NCBI RefSeq assembly: GCF_012273895.1
Contig: NC_052129.1
Location: 5,704,001-5,768,000, forward strand
DNA from: Zerene cesonia
Lineage: Eukaryota; Arthropoda; Insecta; Lepidoptera; Pieridae
Direction of reading: 5' to 3'
Length of the DNA stretch: 64,000 bases
Shown: positions 1 to 13,980 of the stretch, piece after piece
Numbering within the stretch: position 1 is the stretch's first letter
Layout of the letters: each line of letters starts with the position of its first letter
Notes under the pieces: model-generated
What the model saw: only the letters and a program-made list of their open reading frames with translations
Databases searched by the model: none
Told to the model about the DNA's origin: nothing
Made by a program: the position numbers and the translations under genes

Positions 1-30
1 TACGCGGGTGAAACTGCGGGGCGCAGCTAG
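1..30 (+). mobile_element. Helitron-like family 1, 3' end cut by window edge
   Basis: Only the terminal hairpin and the final ctag are inside the window (ends at 30, followed by t). Confidence 0.65.
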
Positions 31-529
31 TATTACAATAAATGTATACATAATTGATGAAGTGGCAGCCCTAGTTGTTTCTACTGTGGATTCTAGTTGA
101 TTAAAGCTTGCACTGGTGATAAATGTTATTACTATAGGGAGCCTTGAGAGCACTACTGACCTAACGCAATCTAGTTTATACCGTTTTTCCTTTTTGACGG
201 ATTTTTAACGTGATTTATTGGTGTTTTAAGATGGTGTTAGCTGTCACAGCTTGGGCTGCGTTAAAGATTATTTAGTTAAGGAATCTGTATATATAAAATG
301 AATGTATATACGTAGTAATACTTTATTATCTCTAAACAATCAAATCGCTCCTTACTTTAAAATACATTCAAACGTTTCCGATATTAGCCCGAACAAACTG
401 ACTTCCATTTTTAATAGTCGCTGTTTATGTTAGAATAAAACGATAGATTAGAATTTTATTATTATTAGGCAACATTATGTTGCTGAATTAATTTGCCTTG
501 CTTATAATTTAATTATTCTTTTATAGATA

Positions 530-721
530 TCCTACTAATATCATAAATGCGAAAGTTTGTAAGATGTGTGTGTATTTGTTGCTCTTTCACGCAGACTACT
601 GAACCGATTGCAATGAAATTTGGTACATAGACAGCTGGACAACTGGAATAACATATAGGCAACTTTTCGATATTCTTACGGGATACGGACGTACGCGAGT
701 GAAACCGCGGGGCGCAGCTAG
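530..721 (+). mobile_element. Helitron-like family 1, complete
   Basis: Starts tcctactaatat and ends gcgcagctag, inserted between a and t. The GC-rich hairpin gcg(a)gtgaaaccgc sits about 10 bp before the end. 5'-TC, 3'-CTAG and a subterminal hairpin are Helitron hallmarks. It has no coding capacity, so it would depend on an autonomous partner. Confidence 0.7.
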
Positions 722-1119
722 TAAACTTATGTATCACGAACTAATAACGCAGTAGAAATTTGTAATGAATCCGATCAACTGAAAATCAAACTGCAATATC
801 AATTTTGTTGACATAAAAGCTTGTAACAGCATTATCTGGGGATATCGAATATTAGCGACGGAATTGACGTCCGTTCAGTTAAAGTGCTTGTTAATTGAAC
901 GCGTGATAGTTATACAAGTTTTTTTTCTGGCTGTGTTTATTTAAAACACAATACGACATGAAGAAATGGGCCAATGATCAGTACTTGTGAAATGAGTGCA
1001 TTAAATTTTAACAGTATTTGTTCTTTATTTTATAGAGTAACTATACCATAACTTGTGTTGAATATTAAGAGATAAGTTAATATGGAGAATTGGACCAGCT
1101 CGCACTACCTACCCAGGAG

Positions 1120-1352
1120 ATCGCTGTGAAATGTTAGCGTGCTCCTGAGTTACGTTCTGTGAGTAGCGGATCCAGAGGCTCATTTCCTTTTCATATTCCT
1201 TTATTCACGTCAATCCTTTATTTATCCTTAACTCCTTAAAACGGGTAACGCATCTCCGCCCCCTCTCTGACAAACATTCATGGATGTTGGGAATCGCTTA
1301 CCATCAAGCGATACCAGCTCACTTGCCTTCTATTACATAAAAAAAAACATTC
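1120..1352 (+). repeat. Old SINE-like unit
   Basis: Diverged relative of the 23826 unit: ttctgtgagtagcggatccagaggc, a pyrimidine-rich middle, gcttaccatcaagcgata, and an A run at 1340-1348. Confidence 0.55.
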
Positions 1353-2007
1353 ATCACGATATTTCGTTAGCTTCGAAGAGTAAAGTATGCCAATACAGTT
1401 CTAATTGAATCATAAGAGCTTAAGTAAAATCTTATTCAGTCAGTTTGCATAATTTTATGTGTACCTTCGTAACAAACACCCCCATTTGCATAATTTGTTA
1501 TAACAAACCCTATATGTTTATTTTAAAGGGACAATCTACCTAACAATGGAGATAATACAACTTAGTAAAAAACGAAGGGTATTTATGTTTGTATGCATTT
1601 TGTGTTTATATCTAAGATTTTCTAAATCTAGAGAGCTTAGTAGAATTTATCGTTGAAAATTGTAGGATATTTGACGAAATAATAAAAGATAAGGACTTGA
1701 ATTATTTTTATCTAAAATCTCCTCCCAGCTCCGCCCGTTAACTGAGATAACCTAAAAATATAGCCTTTGTTACAAAAATTATTAAATTTTAGACAGGCCG
1801 ATGTTAGAACTAACTTATCTTACTTTAAGACTAGAAAAGACTAGACTCAGAAAAGCTTTCTATTTAAGATTAAGATACTTGAGCTGTAGCTGCATATATT
1901 ATGTCGTATTTGGGGTGGCGTAAATAGATATTTCTTTATAGACGAATGAAGAAATTAAATCAGCGTAATCAAATTCAAAGTTTTCTACATTTACAAATTC
2001 CTTTACA

Positions 2008-2227
2008 ATAATATATTATAATAGTTTAAAAAAAAACTAAAAAACACGCTTTTATCATATTTTACAAATTGAAAAATAGAATAATTTTATCAAATTAGTG
2101 TATTGTCATCGGTCCTCAATAAATCTACAAAGTTTGAACGAAATCTGGCCGTTTAAAGTGGGTCAAAATCGCGCCCAAAGAAGTCGGTTACAAACCAACA
2201 TACAGGTGAAGCTAATAAAAAGCGTGT
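2008..2227 (-). mobile_element. MITE-like repeat, 220 bp
   Basis: Inverted copy of 27297-27513, almost identical over its length. acacgc (2044-2049) and gcgtgt (2222-2227) form short terminal inverted repeats, with an AT-rich tail at 2008-2043. Confidence 0.65.
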
Positions 2228-2679
2228 AATAAAGGCTTTAATTCTAAATTAAATTACGAAACTAATTTATTCATAACTATTTTAGTGAAAATTAAATTTC
2301 TCTTGAAAACCCTGTTAAAAAAATATACCTCCATTTTAATGGATATTTTTAGAAACAACCCAATTAATTAAAAAACCTCTGTCAAGGTTACACATTCTCT
2401 GAAGATTGAAGCCTTAAAGAAACGCGAACAAACTTTCTTTTTCCTTACTTTTTCAATGTGTTTACTTATCAAAACCTTGAGAATATTTCGCTGATGAAAC
2501 TTTATGATATTACGACCTCATAATATTGCGAAAGTACCCATACTTTGTCGCGACCACCGCAAGTTGAGAAAATCAGTTAAGCGCGAGAAGACTCGTGACT
2601 CTAAAGGTACCATACAAATAAGGTAAAGAGTAACTACAGTTGGAATAGGTCACCCATCCGAAATACTACCATGCCAACC

Positions 2680-2840
2680 GTTGCTTAACCTCTATTTGTT
2701 ATTTGTTATTGGGGTATCAGAAATATATCGTCTTTGAAGTTGAACTATCTTACTATCATGGTTCATGAGATAACTGCACACAGACAGACAGCGAATTCTT
2801 AGTAATAGTTTCATGCCCGATGGAACCTAAGTGAAACCAT
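2680..2840 (-). repeat. Dispersed repeat (type Y)
   Basis: ttatttgttattggggtatc and catggttcatgagataac match inverted blocks in 32790-32965. Confidence 0.4.
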
Positions 2841-3387
2841 AAAAAAATAAACTCTGTTTCAGAGGGATAAATATCTTGAATTTTAAATCTCTAAAAAATA
2901 CACAAAATTAAAATTAAGCCTTTACTCAGAAGTATACCTACTATTAAAAGGATTTTCAAAATAGCTTCAGTAATTCCGAGTTAATCTCGCACAAACACAT
3001 TGTTCATTGTAATAAAAGGACAGATAGTTCAAATGCAAATCGATTCGTTTTATAATTCAGCGATTCTATGAGAGCCCTTCAATCGTGTGGGTGCTACGCC
3101 TATATTTAGGTTTAGGTAGATTATCTAGACCGTTATAACGCTATGTGGGCGGATTAATTCATTTTCGCGCAGTGAACCAGGCTTAATACCGTATTTTAAA
3201 TAGTCCGATGATCTAGGGGTTCTTTTTTATAATATTAAGGATATTTCCTGTTGAAACTATATAAGGCCATGCCATAATTATAGGGGTGGATCGCTAATTC
3301 ATTATGTTATAAACTAGGATCCGCCCCAGGCTTTTCTTGTAGGTTTTATCCCTCCATAGGAGCCTTCCTTGTGACTATATAGAAACA

Positions 3388-3587
3388 CTTGCTGCACCCC
3401 GCGGTTTCACCCGCGTAACTCCATATGCCATTGGAATATCGGGATAAAAAGTTGCCTATATGTTATTCCAGTTGTGGAGCTGTCTACGTACCAAATTTCA
3501 CTGCAATTGGTTTAGTAGTTTTTGCGTGAAAGAGCAACAAACACACACACATCCTTACAAACTTTCGCATTTATAATATTAGTAGGA
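3388..3587 (-). mobile_element. Helitron-like family 1, nearly complete
   Basis: Inverted copy; the terminal ctag is mutated (cttg) and the subterminal hairpin is kept. Confidence 0.68.
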
Positions 3588-4169
3588 TTAAAAAATATCG
3601 AATTAGTCGAAGTGTTCTCGTTTCGTTTGACGCTTAGATATTTGGCGATTCATTTATCAAAAAGAGAGGTGTTATATGTTTACCTTGGCCGTGTACCATA
3701 CCACAGGTATATACACTTTCTGTGGTTGGTAGCTCTGAAATGGATAGACCGATTTTGAAACGATTCTTTCTATTTTAATGACAGTTTATTTGTGTGCCTA
3801 ACAAACGAAATTAAGGATGGCAAACAAAACGAAATAGCTTTGGGATTTTATTAAATGACGGTGGTAACTAGACTCGATAAGCACTCTTACTTAAAAGAAA
3901 TAAGTACAGAAAATACAAGTATGAGATTTATTACATCATAGACTCTGATTTATCTTTTTTTGCTAAGAACAATTTATCAGCTAAATGAATTACGTTCCGA
4001 CGTTCATTAATTTTTAATCAAAGCCTTTGTGTTTAATCTGTGGGAAGTTAGCGAGTTGCTAGTTGAAATCCAATTATTGTGAACTAGTTTGGCCACGTGG
4101 ATGCACTCGTCTATTATTAGAATAGAATATCCTGTATGAAATATAGTAACACTATATTTAGCGCGTTAC

Positions 4170-4247
4170 AGCCTAGACCACATCTCAACTTACCATCAGG
4201 CGAGATCGTGGTCAAGCGCTGTCCTATTAAAGATTAAAGAAAAAAAA
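4170..4247 (+). repeat. SINE or LINE 3' end with gcttaccatcaggcg-like motif
   Basis: Short hairpin (gaccacatctc... pairing with gagatcgtggtc) around cttaccatcaggcg, followed by an A run at 4240-4247. Confidence 0.5.
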
Positions 4248-4439
4248 TTACTATTGTCGGATATTAATTGTGTTTTAATATTATATGGATTGTCATTTAA
4301 AATACAGATGTCGCTTTTCATAACTTGTCAAAACTTGTTTAGCTTTTGGTTCCTAGAAGTCAAATCACTTAGAAACGGCACGCATTCGTGCGGATTGTGC
4401 TGTGGTGTGCGAACGTTGTTTATTCAATGTTCGACCCAA

Positions 4440-4610
4440 CTACCCTCACTTTTAGAAATTAAAAACTCTTTAACGCATTTTTAACGCGATTTATATTACT
4501 AACCCGACGTTTCGAACACTTTACAGCGAGAGGTCACAGGGAGACTGAAAGAGACGCTTAAATCCGTTAAAGAGTTTTTAATTTCTAAATGTATAATACT
4601 CGCGTAAAAT
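4440..4610. mobile_element. Foldback (palindromic) element
   Basis: A perfect 25-bp inverted repeat (4451-4475 with 4565-4589) flanks an interior with aacccgacgtttcgaacac. The right edge reads gtataatactcgcgtaaaa, shared inverted with 21286. Confidence 0.65.
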
Positions 4611-4820
4611 TTCGAACACAAGAAAATACTACCCTCACTTTGTTAGTAGCCTTTGTGACTGGCTGCTGTTTGTTATCAACTGACTATATTAATTAGACAT
4701 TTGTGTAGAATTACAGTACATTCTTATTACGATAGAACTAATATTCAACACGGGGTGTGTTTTTTTTTATTTTTATTTAACTATTATTATTATTTAACTT
4801 GAGTTCTAGTAAAACCTAAC

Positions 4821-4876
4821 GTCATCATCATCAGCCCATATATGTTCCCATTGCTGGGACACAAGCCTATGAGGGT
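4821..4876 (-). repeat. Non-LTR retrotransposon 3' tail
   Basis: gtcatcatcatcagccc followed by ccattgctgggacac, the inverse of 36268-36321. Confidence 0.5.
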
Positions 4877-4967
4877 ATGTTGTATTGTTATTATTTTTCT
4901 TTATTAAAAAACTATAGGTGTTATGTATATGTATATGACGAGGGAAGCGACTTTGTTTTATACAATA

Positions 4968-5170
4968 CTAGCTGTGCCCCGCGGTTTCACCCGCGTAAGT
5001 CCGTATCCCGTAGGAATATCGGAATAAAAAGTTGCCTATATGTTATTCCAGTTATCCAGCTGTCTACGTACCAAATTTCATGGCAATTGGTTCAGTAGTT
5101 TTTACGTGAAAGAGTAACAAACATCCATACATCCATACTTACAAACTTTCGCATTTATAATATTAATAGA
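4968..5170 (-). mobile_element. Helitron-like family 1, complete
   Basis: Inverted copy with intact ctag (4968-4971) and a small expansion of a catcc motif near 5124-5140. Confidence 0.7.
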
Positions 5171-6449
5171 ATAGTGATTTCACCATCAAAGTTCAATACA
5201 CAATCTAAAAATATATACAGGGTGTAGCTACCAGAGCGTAAAACAACAGAGAGCACTCTGTATAACAGGGGTTGGGCATAGATTGCATCCAACGTCGTGA
5301 AGTGTTTACGCTCTACTGCTCAAATCGCCTAGCCCGCTAAGAATACATATAGACGTTTCATATACAATGCTCCGTTTTATATACTTTGTAGTTCTGATGC
5401 ATTTAATTTATGTATCCTTCGCTTAGCACGGGTGTTATGCATAATAGAGACGTTAGCCTTCCCCTTGAATCAAATTCAATTGCTTACTTAAATTTGAGTC
5501 ATCATTTGTTAATTCAGCGAAACTGCCTTAAGCGTCGCTTTTCACTTGTGAATATACATAATTTTATAATTTGCCATCTTTTTTTAATGTCATAACGGGC
5601 AGCTGACAACATAACGCAAAATACCAAAACAAATTCATCGAAAACTGATCACACAATACTGGTAACTGCTCCACACCATTGAGTAAGAATGAAGCGATAA
5701 TAAAACTTGGTTAATTGATAAAGCAATTAGTGCTTGCGCATTACTGCCATCTGGACTCGTTAAGTTTGCCTAAATTGACTTTAATGTTGGCAATTAACAA
5801 GCTTTCTAGAGATGCTAAAATTAGTAGTTGCATGGCATGCATTTATTAGACGTCTAGATGCCTAAAACATCTGACTAACTTATCTGTTTATTAGCTTACC
5901 GCCTGCGGACTCGCCGGCGTCAACAAAAGAAACTAAGTTAAAGTCTATGTCGCTCTATGGCTTTCTATCTCCAGACGCGAAAATCGTACCATAAAATCGT
6001 CCCAATGCATCGTGAAAAAAAGACAAACAAATACACTTTCCCATTCATAATATTATAGTAACCATTATATATAAAGGGGCAGTAGCCCCCGCCAAGACGA
6101 GCCAAGTAACTTGAAAGGGACAAACTCGATTCTCGTAAGGCTTCGCCGGAGTTTTCACCGCTCATAGATTTTGGGTTATACCAGATAGACAAAATTTTCA
6201 AAACAACTATATATCTATAGACAATAAGTACTCTTAAATTGTAATACTTTTCACTTTCACTAAATAAATTTAATTTTAAATGTATTTGTACACTACGTCT
6301 ATAATTGGCCGTGGTTTATGTATGAAAAGGTGTTATTCCGACAAATCCTGATTTGTGATCTTTGCTCGTTTTATGTATTTTTGTACCTCAAATCAAAACT
6401 CCAAACATTTGAAAAATTCATTAAAAAAAATAATTTATAGAGCAATACA

Positions 6450-6660
6450 AACTCCGGATCCTTGGTACAGTGTTTAACGAATAATCATGGACCCGAGGGT
6501 ACTGGTACGGGCTCGATTCCCGGTGGGGAGTTACAAAAAATGTCTCGGTGGGGCAGGACACAGAAGGCTGATCACCTACTTATCCACAATTAAAATCAAT
6601 CAGTGAAACAAATGTATATCACCTGCTCCATTCCCCACTGAGGGACATGGGACTCCTCAT
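6450..6660 (+). repeat. tRNA-derived SINE
   Basis: A Pol III B-box-like ggctcgattcc (6510-6520) sits in a tRNA-like T arm (cgggctcgattcccgg). After it come atgtctcggtgggg and cacagaaggctgatcac, also seen in other copies. Confidence 0.6.
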
Positions 6661-7199
6661 TTTAGATTATAAGCTGGCCAGCTGCTTTTCCTATTATCAA
6701 TTTTTAATTGCTATTTGTGATATGTAAATATTTTCGTATGTATATGCTTCTCTTTTTTAAGCTGGTTACAATACGTAGACGCACGATCAGGTGCAATATC
6801 TCCTCATTTTCTCACCCATTCAAAATTAAATTACTCTTATAAGATTGCGAAGGATACAGTAAACTAATAAACTCGGAAGCGTCAGATTCTATTCATCTTG
6901 AAGACGTTGAAACTATCTGTCTTGGGACAGCGCAGGGCCGGACTCGAGCAAATAATATAAATAACAATAATTATACAATTTAAGTGAAATATACACAATG
7001 TTGTTATTTATTTAATACTAGAATACTCGTCCCGGCTCAGCACAGATGATCTATTCAAATTATATAGTGGATATATCTAAATATATCTAGATATAAAATG
7101 CATTATTATGCATGTAATTTTTGCAAAATACGTCGTTCATCCTGTTGTTTCTCATTATTTCAGGTAGATGTCACTTAAATTTATTTTTTTCATTTCATT

Positions 7200-7412
7200 C
7201 CACTTATAATTACAATGTGCAAGCCCTTGTCTCACATTTCCCAGGCCATTCCTTCTTTTTAATTTATTCAGTCAATTTATTCTTCCCTTAACCTTTATCT
7301 AAAAAAGGACAGCTAGAGAAAGTACATTCGCAAAGGCTACCTCTGCGAATACTCATGGGCGGTGATGGTAGCTTACCATCAAGCGAACCATTCCCTCAGT
7401 TGCCGGCTATGT
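7200..7412 (+). repeat. Old SINE-like unit
   Basis: Diverged copy with a pyrimidine-rich stretch followed by catgggcggtgatggtagcttaccatcaagcg in separate short blocks (7349-7384). Confidence 0.5.
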
Positions 7413-7970
7413 AGAAATTCGCCCATCACTTTCAAAATATCACAAACTTTAACGGATTTTTTATTTGTTTTTGTTTATTTATATTATTTTAATTATTTTG
7501 TTTATTCGAACTCTACATAAATGCGATTTAATTATTATCTTATTAAGCAAATATTCAAAACACCCACTCCATTCCATCCCTGTGCTGGTTCAGCGAATAA
7601 GATGCCAACCCGCCTCAACGGGGTATAATGCGCTTCAACCGAATTATACCAAAAGGAATTGTGTAAATCTTCGTATGACACATTGCTCTGGGGTCGTTCC
7701 TCGAATGTTTTCTTGTGTGTTGTTAGAGTTATGAAGACGTGAGATTTGAGGTTAAATAATTTATAGAATCCAAATCTAACTGTTAAGCTTCCGTCCCTTC
7801 AGTAGGAACAAATATGAGCTGATGTTGATGAATTTGAGAATTATGTTATTTTATAATTTATTACTTAATTTAAGTATACTAGCGCTCCGCCCATGCTTCA
7901 CTTTAGTGTAGTGTAAAGATCTAACCATGCATAGACAACAACCCGGAAGCGACTTTACATAACACTATTA

Positions 7971-8136
7971 TTAGTGGTCCGCCCCGGCTTCACCCGTGGT
8001 ACATATATAGCCTAAAGCCTTCCTAAATAAATGGGCTACCTAAAACTGAAAGAATTTTTCAAAACGGACCAGGAGTTCTTGAGATAAGCTAAAACAAAAA
8101 CAAACATACTCTTCAGCTTTATAATATTAGTATAGA
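7971..8136 (-). mobile_element. Helitron-like family 2, near complete
   Basis: Inverted copy: ttagtggtccgccccgg at one end, cttcagctttataatattag and tatagat at the other. Confidence 0.6.
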
Positions 8137-8691
8137 TTAACACGAAGCATGCGTGAAAGCTTTGCATTAAAACTTAATGTGGACAGTATTGTTGAAACTA
8201 ATAAACGATTTATTATTATTCACAAAAACTATGTCAGATGCAATACTGGATAAGCAGTAATGCGATGATAATGGAAAAAGCATGAACGAAAACATTTTTC
8301 GACCCGCGAGCCTCTTAAAACCTTATCGTACAGCCATCCCATAATCGATAGAATGCCTCGAATATCATTGGCAAATAGCCAGCTATTCGGCTATTAATAT
8401 CTCCAACATACCGGAACAATACGTTTATAATTACACCGCTAAAGGTTAAAGGTGTTCTATAAATAGTATAGGCATTTAACAAGAGGAGATTTATTATATT
8501 TGGGAATCACAACTTTCGGTTCTGCGTTCCGTTAGCTCCGTCACTTAATGACAATTGATATGATCGTCAAGAGATAGCTTTTATGATATACCCTATCATA
8601 AAGGTTCCTAGCAAAGGTTCAGGTGGACCTGACGTTAACTAACGAGATATGTAAGATGTAAGTGATATTATAATCGTAATTATTTCCGGTA

Positions 8692-8744
8692 TCGTCATCA
8701 GCCGATATATTATCTTCCCACTGCTGGGACACAGACTATGAGGG
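8692..8744 (-). repeat. Non-LTR retrotransposon 3' tail
   Basis: tcgtcatcagccgatatat and cccactgctgggacac; same family as 4821-4876. Confidence 0.48.
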
Positions 8745-9892
8745 TCATAAAAGAGTTGGGTTTTATTCTAACGGTTTTAGAAATAGACGCCACGCAGTGT
8801 TTGATTTTGATATGTATATTAAATAGATTAATTATACGTTATACTTATTTTAAATATTTATGACCTTGCACGTTCATCACTTACCATTATCATATGGTAT
8901 TTATTTCTTATACAAATTACTATCCCCTAATTTGCCCCCTACAACCTTTTTTGACAAAAGCTCTGCGTCATACTCAACATTTTTCTCCTTACAATATTCA
9001 TTATAGTGGCTATTATGGATTCGGTTGAAATAAATTTAATATTTTACACTCTCGTCGTGTAAATTGAAATCTGATATTTAATCCGTTAAAATCTGGGATA
9101 ACAAGAGAACATATGAGTTTAAAATGTATTTCAATATCCCTATATCCTGTTACGCGACGCCTGTACGAATGAAATGATTTAAAATTATTGAAGGTATAAA
9201 TAGGTCAAAGCTTGCGAGAGAAATAAGTGTAATACGTCGAAAAATTTCCCTTACCGAATATATTAAAACGTCAATAACGAAATATCAGAATAAATAAACA
9301 GTTTTTTTTATTAAATCAAGATATAAGGAGGAAAATTGATTTTGTGAGCTTGTGACATATAAGGGATAATCTCTGGATCTCTTGAACCGATTTTAAAAAC
9401 AATTTTGCTAATAGGAAGCTCCGTTATTTGTGAGTCTATATTTTGTGTGCGTTATGTGGATATATTGTTGTTGTCCCGGATAAACGCGCGGAGCCGGGAC
9501 GAGCGGCTAGAATAACCCGGGAACCAGGGAAAAATCAAACGACAAATCACTATTATATGGTTTATTGTTATTATAATTATTTATTTTTAGTCCTAAGGAA
9601 ACTTTTGCAATCGCGTGTGACGGGTGAAAGCCTAGTCTATTTCAGAATAAAACAAAGTTAACCCTAGTACATTACACGCACAATTTAACTATTTCAAACA
9701 ACGGTAAATCCATTAAAATTACTAACTTATCAGACCTTAAAAATAGATTATATATAGCCTGTATAAAGGCGTTATCCGATATTAGCAGTCAGCCCACGTT
9801 AAGGGTTTCCGTATCTATTAGATTCCTTCGCGTTTTTGATCGATATTACAACTCGTGGATATGATCTGTTTAGCTTAACTGTCAGTTAATAA

Positions 9893-10063
9893 ATATAATT
9901 ATATTTAACAGAAAACTAAATCGCCTTCAAATTGTCAGAACTAGACCAAATTCCGCTTTTAAATAAAAAAGAATCATAAAAAAAGGTCCACCCGATAAAA
10001 AGTAACGAGATAACAAACACAAAAATTAATCGAATTGATAATCTCCTTTTTTGAATTCTATTG
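9893..10063. repeat. Old dispersed repeat (type X)
   Basis: Blocks gtcagaactagaccaaatt and gaattgataatctcctttttt occur inverted at 19137-19330 and in part at 11480-11600, 30500-30640 and 37613-37675. Confidence 0.45.
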
Positions 10064-11327
10064 AAAATTCCCCAAAAATGTCAAAAAGTGTTTATTAAAA
10101 AACTCAAAATTGTCATCAAGGTTTTAAATCATTAACGAATTTCACTATTAAAACAATGAATTTAATGTACAAGTTAATACCTTTCAAATGTCATTCAGGT
10201 TATTGACCCAAAGACAATAGAAATGTGTTAGGCCAGTAGTTTCAGGAGTCGCCTACACGATCCCTTTTGTATCATTTTGCTAAGCTTAAAATCCTAAAAG
10301 ATTATTTATTGTCTTTGGTAAACTTCTAGGTGTACCATAAATAAAAGAACTGACTGGTTGGTTTATGAATTGCTGGATTATTTTATTTATTCGAACTCTA
10401 CATAAATATAAAGCGAAAAGATAAAAAGATCTTATTTCTTTTACCAAAAAATCTTGAGAAAATAACACTGAACGCTATTATTTGGATGTTTACACTATTC
10501 CTTGCTTTAAAATTAGACTAGTTTCAGTAGTTTTCAATAAAATTTTTGGACGGTAAAGAATCTGTGAATAAATCATATTTTCTGAAAACCTGAGAATCCT
10601 TAGAACCTCTGTTACCTCAGAACTTTTGTCCGCGTGAACCTATATTGATTCTTTTACCACTTCAGATCCAACGGTCTGGTTTTTTATTAATAATATTAAA
10701 TTCATTACCATTTTAACTCTACAAATATAGCGCATAACTTGTTTATTAATATATTCTACAATTTGAACAAGAGATAATATCTCCAAGAGCAGAGTTTGTA
10801 TAACCTTCAATCTGTATATGAAATCTTAATTAGAAATAAATTAATTTAATATTTCTCGAAATTAATATCGCTTCAGGAAGGTAAACTTAATTCATCGTTT
10901 AAAGCAAACCTAGCATAGACTTGATAATGCAGTTTTGGAATTAAAAGTTTATTTAAATGACTCTATCTGATAAATCAATTTCAAATTTAAGTATTTATAA
11001 ACTTAAGAAAACAAATAGACACCTACACAGTAAAAAGTGTGTGAATACTAACTAATTACAATTTGTAGATGAGTTATTGGTATTAATGATTATTGAAGTG
11101 AAACTTCTTTAAAATCGTTGTGATTTCATACCTGATGCAACGGAAAAACTACAGGTAAGAGACAGAAATACAAAAATGTGTAGAATGAAGCCGGCAAAGA
11201 ATGAGACAGAAATATACATACTATTTTATTCATTCTTTTGACGATTTATTGAAGTTTCACTTCTATCATGTGTGAATCGCACACACACCTTTTTTTATTA
11301 TTTTAATAGCATTCACTTACACTGCAG

Positions 11328-11370
11328 ATATATATCTGTATATATATCGATATATATATATATATATCGA
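11328..11370. repeat. AT-type microsatellite
   Basis: TA/ATATCG-type repeat with interruptions. Confidence 0.7.
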
Positions 11371-11479
11371 CACATACCTACACAAGAAACTCACAATAGT
11401 TCTGCTACAATACAAAAACTAAATCTTTTTTTATCTACAAAAATGGTCACCATCGTCTAGGAGGGTCTAGTGTCTAGTG

Positions 11480-11600
11480 GGAGCAAATTACAAAAATAAT
11501 ACAAAAAGAATCACACCAGTCGATCAAAAACCCACGTAGTTATCGAGCTAATAACGAAAAAAATACACATTTGAATTAAAAACGTCCTTTGTTCTTGAAA
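11480..11600. repeat. Old dispersed repeat (type X) fragment
   Basis: Blocks aagaatcacaccagtcgatc and gttatcgagctaataacg. Confidence 0.35.
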
Positions 11601-12208
11601 ACGTAGGTTGAAAACTTCTATTGTATACACAATTTCATAACCTAAAAATAATACAAAGAAGTCACGTCTGAAATTGGCGATTTCTAATATATTATTTATA
11701 TTCTATACCCAAATAAAACCCTATACACACAGGACCTCTAGCTTTTTTTATATCTCTGTTTATTACATAAGGATTTGATTTATGCCCACCCACGCGGTCC
11801 CAATAATGTTTTCAAGAACAATACGTTCCCTCTGGCCTGTGATTTTCGTATTCAAACGAGGTAATCAAACTGAAATAATTCAATTAACATTATGATAATG
11901 GAAGTTATAGTAAAATGATACAAAGTTAGTCTTGTTTTAAATGAAATGAAACGTCAATGAATTGTGGTTTCGATTGAAAATCACATTAGATACCTACATT
12001 ATCATTTGTACTGTTATAATGATGATAATTCGTATTGAGGTTTGTGTCGCAAATTATGTCTGTTAGCCGAATTAAGGATGTTTTATTATTACATTGATAT
12101 CACTTCTGAAGTTATCACATTTATTATATGACATATCATTTCATAACTATAAAACACTTATAAGCTATATAATGCAAGTGTTTAATTCGAGAACTAGTAT
12201 ATTTAAGA

Positions 12209-12335
12209 CTAGCTGTTCGTCCTGGTTTCGCCCGTGGTACATATTATGTTGCAGCTTTCTAATAGTGAAAGAATTTTTGAAATCGGCTTTTATAAACCGT
12301 CTAATTCATCATTTAAAAAATTTGCATGCTCTCCC
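12209..12335 (-). mobile_element. Helitron-like family 2, 3' part
   Basis: ctag at 12209-12212, then gttcgtcctggtttcgcccg and gaaagaatttttgaaatcgg. The 5' end is lost. Confidence 0.5.
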
Positions 12336-13808
12336 GGTTTCTTGATTAAATAAGTCTGCAATGGATACGTTTCTCCGAAGTTTTAAGATCCTGGTCCCTT
12401 TTAAAACCCGTACCCGTAAGTTCTGCTTTAACTGAAGTTCATTCGAATTAATTAAACTTCCCAGTAATTGTAACTACGTGGCCAGGAAGTATTTTTTCTA
12501 ATTTATTTCTGGACAAAATATTATAGCTTCTTGTATAGAACATTTCCGGGAATCTACTGGATTTTCTTGAGGATCTAAACTAGAAACTTGGTTAGAGCTT
12601 GTGTACGTAAGTCCTTTCACACGCCGTTTCAAAAGAAATTGGGTCAAACCGACGCCCGTGAGACTAACACACGTTAATAAATAGTTTATTTTTCAAGTCC
12701 AGTCCAGTTCCTTTGAAAGCCCTTGTTTCAACAAATAAGATTGCTTAGTTCAGTACAAAAGTATAAATAAAAAGATCTTCTAAATGTGAATTATGTGTGG
12801 ATTAAACAACAAATTCAATTATTTCTTAGTCGTATCCGTAATTTCAAACTCCCTGTTGTGAATTTATTTGAGTACTTGAATTTATTTCCGCCCCCGCCTT
12901 CTTTCGCGTGAGTAAAAGATTTTATACTTCGTAGATTTTCAATAAAGAAACAGCATTGAGTAGGATATTTTTACGTTTGATGCCGTTATTTCATCAACTG
13001 TTAAAGCCAAAACTATCGAAGTAGTTTTTTTTTTGCTATAGAGATAGCATTTTCCTATCCCATCCTATGACACCATTTAATAACATATGTGCGATTTTTT
13101 GAACCGCCCCAAAACATACTTCTTTAATAAATAAAATCTATCATCATGTAAAATTTTGAAACAAACGGCCCAGTGGATTTTAGGTAATCCACATTTGTAT
13201 GTGGATACAAAGCAAAAAAACATATGTTTTAGAGTCTATAAAACGTTCATATTACACAAAATTACTTTTTTTAATAAATTTCAATCTGTACATTAAGTAC
13301 AGAAATGGTCTGGTTACTGTAATATTAAATCAAGTACAGATTTTAGTCATAACTCACAGATATTTCTAGAAAAATGTATATTTGTTATTTACATCTCCGA
13401 TATACCATAGCGAAATTGTCAAAAACAGAGATCTTGTGATTAAATTACTTGGAAAAATTGATCGTTTTCCCGATATTTCTTACGCCCACATGCATATATT
13501 TCTGGATTACAGATTTAATATGTTTTCTTAAGAGTCAAACCATATCTTATTATTCTCTTATAAGCTTCATTGCGTGAGACATTATTGTGTTTTTGTATTA
13601 AATTGGGTCAAGCAACATGGGCATTTTATATTACCTTTTGTCATAATAAACAATAAATATTAAGGCTGTATGGGCTGCTAATACATATACTAACAAAAAA
13701 CTAATACGCATTATGGCAGCATCAACTTTCTTGTCTTACTTAAACATTATGTGTTATTAAATAAACATTATTTCTTTATTTTTTCTTTCTACTGGCTCTC
13801 CTATAAAA

Positions 13809-13980
13809 CACGCATAAAGAAATTATCTAACACTGGTGATCCTAAGAAATGAAATAAAAAACCCTCATAAAATATTGTCACCGATCCTTGATAAGTGTAC
13901 AAAGATGCCAAGTCTTATTATCACGCTTCATTTAATACAACCTGGTGATACAGATGTACACACATACAGACAGTAAAGTC
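13809..13980. mobile_element. Diverged MITE-like relative
   Basis: cacgcataaag at the left, gtcaccgatccttgataag in the middle and tatcacgcttcatt to the right resemble the ggaccgatgac and acacgc blocks of 2008-2227. Confidence 0.3.
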